Of a DNA stretch of 5,046 bases, positions 1-5,046 are shown one piece after another; positions within the stretch are counted from its first letter, which is position 1; each line of letters opens with the position of its first letter. Origin of the DNA: Bacillaceae bacterium (lineage in GTDB: Bacteria; Bacillota; Bacilli; Bacillales_A; Planococcaceae); the NCBI GenBank assembly GCA_030149685.1, contig JASLGI010000077.1, positions 1 through 5,046 on the forward strand. Reading direction: 5' to 3'. A program made the position numbers and the translations under genes. Under the pieces are notes generated by a model. The model did not search any database and was not told the DNA's origin. It worked only from the letters and a program-made list of their open reading frames with translations.

Positions 1-1340
1 GGGTCTGGATCTTTTCCATTATAATCTTTAGTTACTTCTGCTTCTGCTGTTTCATTTTGATGCGTTACTTTGTTTTTAAACGTATATTTCTTAAACGTCG
101 GATTTGTTCGATCTTCACGTTTGTGTAAATCCTCAATATGCGCTTTCGTTTTGTACGTCATTTTATAAGCGTACGGTCCCTCTGGCAATGTTACTGGGAA
201 CTGATCGACTGTAAATGTATCAAGTGCTTCGCCAACTTTACCGGATAAGCCGATATTATACTTTTCAACGTTAATTTTTCCGTAATACTCATGTTTTCCA
301 TCTAACTCATCCGTTACTTGTGTACCAGCTGGTAAATCTTTCCCGTCGTTGTTCACCCATACTTCCCATTGAAACAAGTCTCGTTGATGGATGTTCTCAT
401 GCGGCTCGTTCTTATCTTCCTCTGTCGGTTTGACTGCTCCAACATGCTTTCCTGTTTTCGTCATCGGGCCTTCATTTTTAGGTGTGAACGTAAGTGGAAT
501 CGTAATCGGGCCACCTTCTAACGGAATGACGAGCTCTTGCTCAAGACCACCTTGTGCTCCTCTTTCATCAAAATGAGCAACAAACTCAACGTGACCTGTG
601 ATTCCCATTGATCCGATATTATTTTGTAATTCGAACGTGACGAGACCATTGGTATCCGTCGTATAGCTAATTTGGTGTACTCCTTCTCTTAATACTCCTG
701 ACAAAGAAGTTGGTTCAAACACGACGAGTGATTGAGGCAGTTGTAACGTAAACGTATCGCCTTTTTCATAGTCATATCCCTGTGGCAAGTCAAAATTGTA
801 CTTTACCTTCACAGTTTCACCCATTTGTGGGTTTACGTTCGCTGCGTCATTTTCGTCTTTAACAGTCACAGTGCCGATTTGTAGCGAATCAAATTGGATT
901 TTTACTTGTTCTTGAATCGATTGTGCAATTCGTTCTTCTTGTTCGTCTTCTTCTTCTTCTTCCTCTTCTTCTTGCTCTTCTTCATCCATATTTTTTTCTT
1001 CTTCTGAAACTTCTTCTCCATTTTCTGGAGTTGGTGCTTCAGTAGGTTTTTCTGTTGGATGAGTTGGTGGTTGTTCTTCAGTTTCCTCCTTTTCTTTTAC
1101 TGGATCTATTGAATCTTCAGTTTTTTCTTCTTCTGTCTTCTCTTCTAGTAAATTATTCCTTGTGTCTTCTTCTGTTTCTTCTGTCACTGTTTCTACTGCT
1201 TCTGAAACGTTAAAGTCATTTTCGTCCATGTCTGCTATCGGAACAATTGTAGATGCCGATGCTTGCATCATGCTTAAAGGACCAATAATCACTTGTGCAA
1301 CTAGAAACAATGTCACAACTAATTGATTTAACCTCTTCAA
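1..1340 (-). CDS. Secreted MSCRAMM-like surface adhesin, N-terminal part (runs off the left edge)
   Basis: This is a partial gene: 446 complete codons are visible, and the C-terminus, where an LPXTG sorting signal would be expected, lies outside the window. The chosen start is TTG at 1340, preceded at 8 nt by AGGAAG; it gives a classic signal peptide (KR at residues 2-3, hydrophobic 7-22, probable cleavage after the ASA around 27-29). Residues 31-137 are a Glu/Thr/Pro-rich stalk, and 21 of residues 108-137 are acidic. Residues about 145-285 resemble the SDR-like Ig fold of staphylococcal-type adhesins (VKVKYNFDLP, DTFTLQLP, GLVTFEL). Residues about 286-446 resemble the Cna-type collagen-binding domain (FQWEVWVNNDGKDLPAGTQVTDEL region, 323-346). 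Family knowledge: such proteins are sortase-anchored and bind host or extracellular-matrix ligands by paired Ig-like domains. The ligand cannot be read from the sequence; collagen binding is not shown. It is divergent from the regulator at 1587. I am confident it is a surface protein, less so of the exact domain families. Confidence 0.85.
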   Translation of the reverse strand, partial: MKRLNQLVVTLFLVAQVIIGPLSMMQASASTIVPIADMDENDFNVSEAVETVTEETEEDTRNNLLEEKTEEEKTEDSIDPVKEKEETEEQPPTHPTEKPTEAPTPENGEEVSEEEKNMDEEEQEEEEEEEEDEQEERIAQSIQEQVKIQFDSLQIGTVTVKDENDAANVNPQMGETVKVKYNFDLPQGYDYEKGDTFTLQLPQSLVVFEPTSLSGVLREGVHQISYTTDTNGLVTFELQNNIGSMGITGHVEFVAHFDERGAQGGLEQELVIPLEGGPITIPLTFTPKNEGPMTKTGKHVGAVKPTEEDKNEPHENIHQRDLFQWEVWVNNDGKDLPAGTQVTDELDGKHEYYGKINVEKYNIGLSGKVGEALDTFTVDQFPVTLPEGPYAYKMTYKTKAHIEDLHKREDRTNPTFKKYTFKNKVTHQNETAEAEVTKDYNGKDPD

Positions 1341-1360
1341 AAATAACTCTTCCTTTCCAT
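1337..1360 (-). promoter_or_regulatory. Adhesin translation start region with a 7-codon upstream ORF
   Basis: An ATG at 1360 opens the short frame M-E-R-K-S-Y-F and ends at TGA 1339-1337, which overlaps the adhesin TTG (1340-1338) by two bases (TTGA). The purine-rich Shine-Dalgarno for the TTG lies inside this short frame. No clear ribosome binding site precedes the ATG, so its own translation is uncertain. One extra T in the T5 run at 1343-1339 would fuse the ATG frame to the signal peptide. Confidence 0.35.
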
Positions 1361-1397
1361 TATTTGTTTTTTATCCCACATGTGTACCTTCTAACCC

Positions 1398-1432
1398 ATT
1401 AGTATCATATCGTACACTACTATTATACTAAT
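1398..1432. promoter_or_regulatory. Near-palindromic element between the divergent genes (putative operator)
   Basis: ATTAGTAT at 1398-1405 is a perfect inverted repeat of ATACTAAT at 1425-1432. After one mismatch, ATA (1407-1409) and TAT (1421-1423) extend the symmetry to 11 of 12 positions around an axis near 1415. The element covers the adhesin-side TATAAT and TATGAT and a plus-strand TATACT (1424-1429). This position would suit a site where a regulator controls both directions. No binding consensus is known to me for this regulator, so the assignment rests on symmetry and position only. Confidence 0.35.
1404..1427 (-). promoter_or_regulatory. Candidate -10 boxes for the adhesin gene
   Basis: On the minus strand a perfect TATAAT lies at 1427-1422 and a TATGAT at 1409-1404, 82 and 64 nt upstream of the TTG start. 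Neither has a good TTGACA-like -35 at 16-18 nt, which would fit a promoter that needs an activator. In such AT-rich DNA, -10 matches also arise by chance. Confidence 0.3.
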
Positions 1433-1473
1433 ACTTATTACACCTTTCTACGTTATATTTTTTTCCTTATAAG

Positions 1474-1510
1474 AGAAAAATAAAAAACAGTCGAAAAGCT
1501 CTATTTTTCT
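1474..1510. repeat. AT-rich 9-bp inverted repeat upstream of the regulator gene
   Basis: AGAAAAATA (1474-1482) and TATTTTTCT (1502-1510) are perfect inverted copies separated by 19 nt. The stem has little G/C, so as a terminator it would be weak; it could be a hairpin in the regulator's 5' leader, part of a bent AT-rich tract, or chance. Confidence 0.3.
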
Positions 1511-1551
1511 TCGTTATCTTCTTCATTTTTGTATAAAACAACCGATATACG

Positions 1552-1632
1552 AAGGAGATTAGATTTTAAATGATAGAGGTGTTTCTATGTCAAATCGAAT
1601 TTTGTTATCTAAGCGACAATTTGATCTTTTGA
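1552..1632 (+). promoter_or_regulatory. Regulator start region: strong SD and overlapping 20-codon frame
   Basis: A very good Shine-Dalgarno (AAGGAG, 1552-1557) lies 29 nt ahead of the regulator ATG, too far to serve it directly. It is 12 nt ahead of another ATG (1570) that opens a 20-codon frame ending at TGA 1630-1632, overlapping the regulator in a different frame. The regulator's own weaker site, AGAGGTG (1575-1581), lies inside this frame 5 nt before ATG 1587. This could couple or limit translation of the regulator, or the strong match could be incidental. Confidence 0.35.
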
Positions 1633-3176
1633 AATTACTTGAAGAACAAAATAATTGGATGAGTTCAAAAGAATTAGGTAATTGGCTCGGTGTTTCAAAT
1701 AAAACGATTCAAAACGATTTAAATGAATTAAAAGATCTTATTCCTGAAGGTTGGTCAATCGAAACGAAGAAAGGGCGAGGAATTTTCTTAGAATGTCCTT
1801 TTACTGAATCTGTCATCTCTACTTTCCGACATGACGACTCGGAGCTTCTTTATGAGGCAATCCGTTTACTTGTAAATAAAAGGACTCAAACGTTACGCGA
1901 ATTTAGCAATAAAATTTTTTCTAGTACAACATTGACAAGTATGATTTTAGAAGAAATTGAACAGTTAGCGAAGCAATATTTTTTAACGCTTCATCGTAAT
2001 CCTTATTACATTTCTGGCAACGAAGGGATGTTACGTTTATTTATTTTTGATACTGAATATTCAGAAATTGGTATGCTGCACTATCATCAATTCATCGATG
2101 ATCGGCGATTACGATTACAAGAAATTTTGGCACAATCTGCAGGTATTTCACATACACCTTATGGGTTAAACGTATTTTGGTCTTATCTACTTATTACTAT
2201 TGACCGGATGCGTGATGGTTTTCAAGCAGAACCTTTCCCTGAAGTCGTTGATACGATTATTCGTAATAGTAATCTTTATGAGCGACTTACACCTTTGTTT
2301 GAGTGGATTGAATCAGAATTTCTCGTCTCACTCGATGAATATGAGCGACAATATTTATATTTCGCTTTAGCGCATACAGAGTTTTATCTAATTGAATCAA
2401 GAACTCCTTATTTTTATCTACACATTAAACGTCCTGATCATGAGTTTCATGAGTTTTATTTATTTTTAACATATTTAGAATTAAACTTTCAACTTCCTCT
2501 TTCAGAAGACGAAGAATTTTTAAGAAATCTATTTGATATTTATTATTTAGCTTTAATAAGAGATTTTCGAATCGGTTTTGACTATCGTTCCCCTGATAAA
2601 TTTTACCGTCACTTTGAAGATAAGCCTTTTCTTCCTTCTAAACGTATTCATCAACTTTGTGATGAATGGGAATCGTTCGGTAGCTTTTCTTTCCAAACAG
2701 AAAGTCGCGCTGTTTTAACGACGACTCTACAAACATTCATCATTAAATATACGAGGGTCAAAGTATTGTTTACGACGACTCGTATTTTACCGATTGGAAA
2801 CTTCAGCTTAAGTGTTCTCGACCGTGAGTTTGCAGGAAAAGCAGACTTTACATGGTTTGAGTTTTCAAGTTTAGATGAGTTGAAAGAAGTAGCAAAAGAC
2901 TATGATTGTCTCATTACAGACTTCATGTTGCCTAATGACTTTATCGATATCCCTTATGCATTTATCGATATGATTTTTTCAAAGAAAAACTTCAATATTA
3001 CGTATCGATTAATCGAAAATGTCAAAAGACGAAAAGAACAATCTTATGTCGATCTTCAAGAAATCGTCTATCCGACAAGTGATGCATTTAAAGTTGATAG
3101 CCCATTCGCCCAATTGCCACGACTTACCTTAAATGATATTTTTCCAAAGAAACAAAAAAAGACCGATGAAGAGTAA
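1587..3176 (+). CDS. Mga/AtxA-type transcriptional regulator (HTH, PRD-like, EIIB-like)
   Basis: A complete 529-residue cytoplasmic DNA-binding protein. Residues about 8-69 form a winged helix-turn-helix (LSKRQFDLLKLLEE, then SSKELGNWLGVSNKTIQNDL, wing KKGRGIFLE). Residues about 86-152 look like the second, Mga-type HTH (LREFSNKIF, then YYISGNEGMLRLF). Residues about 160-385 are a mostly helical PRD-like region with scattered histidines (165, 167, 263, 342, 355). Residues about 391-482 resemble a PTS EIIB fold (VKVLFTTTR, then DYDCLITDFMLPN), but the segment after the first strand has no catalytic cysteine. This order matches the Mga/AtxA family, which activates surface and virulence genes and can be tuned by PTS phosphorylation. 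Which histidines, if any, are phosphorylated is not visible. ATG 1587 is chosen because AGAGGTG precedes it and an in-frame TAG lies at 1560-1562. It is slightly longer than AtxA (about 475 aa). The likely target is the divergent adhesin (inference). It ends inside the shared terminator. Confidence 0.85.
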   Translation: MSNRILLSKRQFDLLKLLEEQNNWMSSKELGNWLGVSNKTIQNDLNELKDLIPEGWSIETKKGRGIFLECPFTESVISTFRHDDSELLYEAIRLLVNKRTQTLREFSNKIFSSTTLTSMILEEIEQLAKQYFLTLHRNPYYISGNEGMLRLFIFDTEYSEIGMLHYHQFIDDRRLRLQEILAQSAGISHTPYGLNVFWSYLLITIDRMRDGFQAEPFPEVVDTIIRNSNLYERLTPLFEWIESEFLVSLDEYERQYLYFALAHTEFYLIESRTPYFYLHIKRPDHEFHEFYLFLTYLELNFQLPLSEDEEFLRNLFDIYYLALIRDFRIGFDYRSPDKFYRHFEDKPFLPSKRIHQLCDEWESFGSFSFQTESRAVLTTTLQTFIIKYTRVKVLFTTTRILPIGNFSLSVLDREFAGKADFTWFEFSSLDELKEVAKDYDCLITDFMLPNDFIDIPYAFIDMIFSKKNFNITYRLIENVKRRKEQSYVDLQEIVYPTSDAFKVDSPFAQLPRLTLNDIFPKKQKKTDEE

Positions 3177-3194
3177 ACTCTTCTCGGTCTTTTT
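3156..3194. terminator. Bidirectional Rho-independent terminator between the regulator and cshA
   Basis: The hairpin pairs AAAAAGACCGA (3156-3166) with TCGGTCTTTTT (3184-3194) and GAAGAG (3168-3173) with CTCTTC (3178-3183), with one bulged T (3167) and a TAAA loop. It has a T-run on both strands, so it can stop both convergent transcripts. The left arm encodes the last residues of the regulator and its TAA is in the loop; the other foot abuts the cshA stop codon at 3196-3198. Confidence 0.9.
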
Positions 3195-3195
3195 C

Positions 3196-4680
3196 TTATG
3201 ATTGTTTCGGTGAACGACGACGATTGCCGCCTTTACGTCCGCCTTCATTTCGGCGACTATTGCCTCCGCGGCCTCCGCGACGGTTATTACGTCCGCGTCC
3301 GCCTTTGTTGTTACGGTTGCGACCACGACCGCCACCTCCGCCACCACGACGGTTGCGATTTGGTAATGGGCGTTCTTCTGTAATTTTTACAGGTGTCTCA
3401 TCAGGTTCACGTGTAAGAATTTTTAACGCTGCTGCGATTAAATCGACAGGATCGTTTGATTCGAGTAAGTGATCAGCCATTGGACGGTAATCGTTTAACT
3501 CGTTTTTCTCAATCGTTTCGATGAGTTGTTCTTTTGCGAGTACTTGTTGACCAACTAATGCTTCTTCTTCTGTCGGTGGACGAAGTGGTGTCATACGTTG
3601 GTTCGTTGTACGTTCAATGACGCGTAAGTAGCTCATTTCACGTGGCACAACAAATGTTACTGACATTCCTTTTTCCCCTGCTCGTCCTGTTCGTCCGATA
3701 CGGTGAACATAACTTTCAGGATCTTGTGGTACGTCAAAGTTATAAACGTGTGTAACGCCTGAAATATCGAGTCCACGTGCTGCTACGTCTGTCGCTACTA
3801 AAATTTCGAGTGTTTGGTTTTTAAACTGACGTAATACAGACATACGTTTCGACTGTGTTAAGTCTCCGTGGATTCCTTCAGCAGAATATCCGCGCACGTT
3901 TAATGCTTGTGCTACTTCATCTACACGACGTTTTGTACGTGCGAAAACGATCGCAAGTTTCGGCTTTTGAACGTTTAATAAACGTGTTAATACGTCGAAT
4001 TTTTCACGGTCTTGAACTTTTACGAAATGTTGTTCAATGTTATCTACTGTCATCGCTTTAGATTTAATTTTGACTGTTACTGGCTCTTTCATGAACTTCT
4101 CCGCAATTTTACGGATAGGTCCGGGCATCGTCGCAGAGAAAAGTAATGTTTGGCGTTCCTCTGGTACGTGCGCTAAAATTTTTCGGATGTCATCGATGAA
4201 GCCCATGTTTAACATTTCATCTGCTTCGTCTAAAACGAGTGTTTGGACATTCCCTAATTTTAATGTACGACGTTCGATATGGTCGATGAGTCGTCCTGGT
4301 GTACCTACAACGATATGTGGTCCACGTTTTAATGCGCGAATTTGGCGTCCGATATCTTGTCCACCAAATACCGATAATACTTGGATACGTTTGCCACGTC
4401 CGATACGGTTAATTTCCTCTGATACTTGAATCGCAAGTTCACGTGTCGGTGCGATAATAATTCCTTGCACTGAACGATCGTCTGTGTTGATTCGCTCGAC
4501 CATCGGTACTCCGAATGCTGTCGTTTTCCCTGTACCTGTTTGTGCTTGTCCGATTACGTCACGGCCTTCAAGTGCAGGCTCAATTGTTCCTGACTGAATC
4601 GGTGTCGCCTCTTCAAATCCCATTTTTTCTAATGATTGTTGCGTCGCTTCGCTAATTTGAAACTCTGAAAATTTTGTCAA
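3196..4680 (-). CDS. cshA: DEAD-box ATP-dependent RNA helicase CshA
   Basis: A complete 494-residue helicase that uses ATP to unwind short RNA duplexes; in Bacilli CshA works with the RNA degradosome, in mRNA turnover, ribosome assembly and cold adaptation. All core motifs are intact (numbering from TTG 4680): Q motif GFEEATPIQ 21-29, motif I AQTGTGKT 46-53 (Lys52), Ia PTRELA 78-83, Ib TPGR 127-130, II DEAD 151-154, III SAT 182-184, [12 protein letters not shown] 296-306, [10 protein letters not shown] 326-333. After the two RecA-like domains comes a conserved-looking segment (about 360-437, including [11 protein letters not shown]) and a basic Gly/Arg/Asn tail (about 441-494, GGRGRN-type repeats) typical of RNA binding. 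The start is TTG 4680, 10 nt after GGAG; the TTG at 4689 is only 1 nt from that site. It converges on the regulator and has a long upstream leader without a clear close promoter. Confidence 0.95.
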   Translation of the reverse strand: MTKFSEFQISEATQQSLEKMGFEEATPIQSGTIEPALEGRDVIGQAQTGTGKTTAFGVPMVERINTDDRSVQGIIIAPTRELAIQVSEEINRIGRGKRIQVLSVFGGQDIGRQIRALKRGPHIVVGTPGRLIDHIERRTLKLGNVQTLVLDEADEMLNMGFIDDIRKILAHVPEERQTLLFSATMPGPIRKIAEKFMKEPVTVKIKSKAMTVDNIEQHFVKVQDREKFDVLTRLLNVQKPKLAIVFARTKRRVDEVAQALNVRGYSAEGIHGDLTQSKRMSVLRQFKNQTLEILVATDVAARGLDISGVTHVYNFDVPQDPESYVHRIGRTGRAGEKGMSVTFVVPREMSYLRVIERTTNQRMTPLRPPTEEEALVGQQVLAKEQLIETIEKNELNDYRPMADHLLESNDPVDLIAAALKILTREPDETPVKITEERPLPNRNRRGGGGGGRGRNRNNKGGRGRNNRRGGRGGNSRRNEGGRKGGNRRRSPKQS

Positions 4681-4696
4681 ACTGTTCAATCTCCTT
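4678..4696 (-). promoter_or_regulatory. cshA ribosome binding site that decides between two TTG starts
   Basis: AAGGAG (4696-4691) is followed by two in-frame TTG codons, at 4689 and 4680. Only the second has workable spacing (10 nt from GGAG). It also gives an N-terminus ([10 protein letters not shown]) close to other CshA proteins; the 4689 start would add three residues. An in-frame TGA lies just upstream, so no earlier start exists. Confidence 0.65.
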
Positions 4697-4744
4697 TTTT
4701 CTTCTCATTCATTTGGATCATTGGTTACATTGCGAATGAAAACA

Positions 4745-4926
4745 CGGCAAAAACGAGTTTTCAGTTTCGTCACTTCTCCAGCATGAACGATTACGCGTGC
4801 AACGTGCAGACGAAATCATTAAAAAATAGTTATTAACCGCATGGATGTGTCTCTCTAGGTGGGAATATGCGTTTGGCGCACTTCAAGTTGTAGAGGGGTA
4901 TGTGAAAGGAAACCCGGACTTTGCCG
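4745..4926 (-). ncRNA. Putative structured RNA ahead of cshA (leader or small RNA), family unknown
   Basis: The ends of this roughly 182-nt stretch pair on the minus strand: CGGCAAA (4926-4920) with TTTGCCG (4751-4745), continued by GGGTTT (4915-4910) with AAACTC (4760-4755) and TCAC (4905-4902) with GTGA (4773-4770). Inside are two arms. Arm A pairs CTCTA (4895-4891) with TAGAG (4857-4853) and GAAGTGCG (4884-4877) with CGCAT-a-TTC (4871-4863) around a 5-nt loop. Arm B pairs CGGTTA (4839-4834) with TAATCG (4793-4788). Several helices hold G-U pairs that would be A-C mismatches on the plus strand, which points to minus-strand transcription. The region follows a terminator and precedes the cshA ribosome binding site, so it may be a cis-regulatory leader. 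A separate RNA such as 6S (about 190 nt in Bacilli) is possible by size, but I recognise no 6S signature. Folding was done by eye. Confidence 0.4.
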
Positions 4927-4930
4927 AGAT

Positions 4931-4960
4931 ATACTCTTTTTATACGTTTCGAGTAGTCAA
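4931..4960 (-). promoter_or_regulatory. Candidate promoter for the structured RNA and cshA
   Basis: TTGACT (4960-4955) is a good -35. A weak -10 such as GAGTAT (4936-4931) follows at 18 nt. Transcription would then begin near 4924, just where the closing helix of the structured RNA begins, and just downstream of the terminator at 4969-5003. The -10 is poor (TATAAA at 4944-4939 is only 10 nt away), so this is tentative. Confidence 0.3.
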
Positions 4961-4968
4961 TTTTATTC

Positions 4969-5003
4969 AAAAAAAATACTCTCCATTTTCGGAATGAAGA
5001 GTA
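4969..5003 (-). terminator. Rho-independent terminator of a minus-strand gene beyond the right edge
   Basis: On the minus strand TACTCTTCATT (5003-4993) pairs with AATGGAGAGTA (4987-4977) over 11 bp with one G-U pair, with loop CCGAA, and is followed by eight U (4976-4969). The G-U pair and the U-run both indicate the minus direction. It isolates the cshA unit from the gene upstream of it. Confidence 0.85.
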
Positions 5004-5025
5004 ATTCGTGTAATGTATCCAATCC

Positions 5026-5046
5026 TCAAGCAAGTGTAACACGGCT
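5026..5046 (-). other. Possible last codons of an upstream minus-strand gene
   Basis: One minus-strand frame entering from the right edge reads S-R-V-T-L-A and stops at TGA 5028-5026, 22 nt before the terminator hairpin, which is normal stop-to-terminator spacing. Six codons are too few to identify the gene or to exclude the other two frames. Confidence 0.25.

Noticed and set aside
391..576. 61-codon plus-strand open frame
   Set aside because: It lies antisense inside the adhesin gene, whose signal peptide and Ig-like domains are convincing; it has no ribosome site.
3129..3347. 72-codon minus-strand frame, Ala/Val-rich
   Set aside because: It is a shifted-frame shadow of the Gly/Arg-rich cshA 3' end and crosses the terminator.
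3198..3472. Two plus-strand frames rich in Arg/Pro or Asp/Tyr
   Set aside because: They are antisense readings of the repetitive Gly/Arg/Asn codons of the CshA tail.
3855..4429. Two plus-strand frames opposite the helicase core
   Set aside because: They are antisense to intact, conserved helicase motifs and have no family resemblance.
4740..4829. Plus-strand frame ending in ERLRVQRADEIIKK that looks like a protein C-terminus
   Set aside because: It is only 29 codons from the preceding stop, with no start codon plus ribosome site, and it overlaps the folded minus-strand RNA; a gene remnant cannot be excluded but is not supported.
4745..4926. Firm assignment as 6S RNA, RNase P RNA or a known riboswitch
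   Set aside because: Length and closed ends fit 6S loosely, but I cannot identify its conserved bubble, and the RNase P P4 sequence and the common riboswitch cores I know are absent.
4833..5042. 69-codon minus-strand frame starting at GTG
   Set aside because: It runs through a strong terminator hairpin and U-run and through the structured RNA region, and it resembles no protein I recognise.
1..5046. CRISPR array, tRNA/rRNA, insertion sequence or attachment site
   Set aside because: No regularly spaced repeats, cloverleaf sequences, transposase motifs or paired terminal repeats were seen.

Overview
The window looks like chromosomal DNA of a low-GC Gram-positive bacterium of the Bacilli, probably Bacillales. 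The evidence is AT-rich intergenic DNA, strong AAGGAG-type ribosome binding sites, TTG start codons, a CshA-type DEAD-box helicase, an Mga/AtxA-type regulator and a surface adhesin of the MSCRAMM type. I cannot name the genus from the sequence alone.

Layout, left to right. Positions 1-1340 (minus strand) hold the N-terminal 446 codons of a secreted surface protein. It has a signal peptide, a Glu/Thr/Pro-rich stalk and two Ig-like adhesin domains, and it runs off the left edge. Positions 1341-1586 are a divergent intergenic region with a near-palindromic element sitting over candidate -10 boxes for both directions. Positions 1587-3176 (plus) encode a complete 529-residue regulator with two N-terminal helix-turn-helix domains, a PRD-like middle and an EIIB-like C-terminus. 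A compact bidirectional terminator (3156-3194) separates it from the convergent cshA gene (3196-4680, minus). Positions 4681-5046 have no convincing complete gene. On the minus strand they contain a terminator for a gene beyond the right edge, then a candidate promoter, then a region of about 182 nt that folds into a closed, branched RNA, then the cshA ribosome binding site.

How the parts may work together. The regulator and the adhesin are divergent neighbours, the arrangement expected of a dedicated virulence/surface-type regulator and its target; this is inference. CshA is a housekeeping RNA helicase whose gene is simply the convergent neighbour. The structured region ahead of cshA is the least explained element. 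Several of its helices contain G-U pairs that work only if the minus strand is transcribed, so it could be a cis-acting cshA leader or a separate small RNA close to 6S RNA in size.
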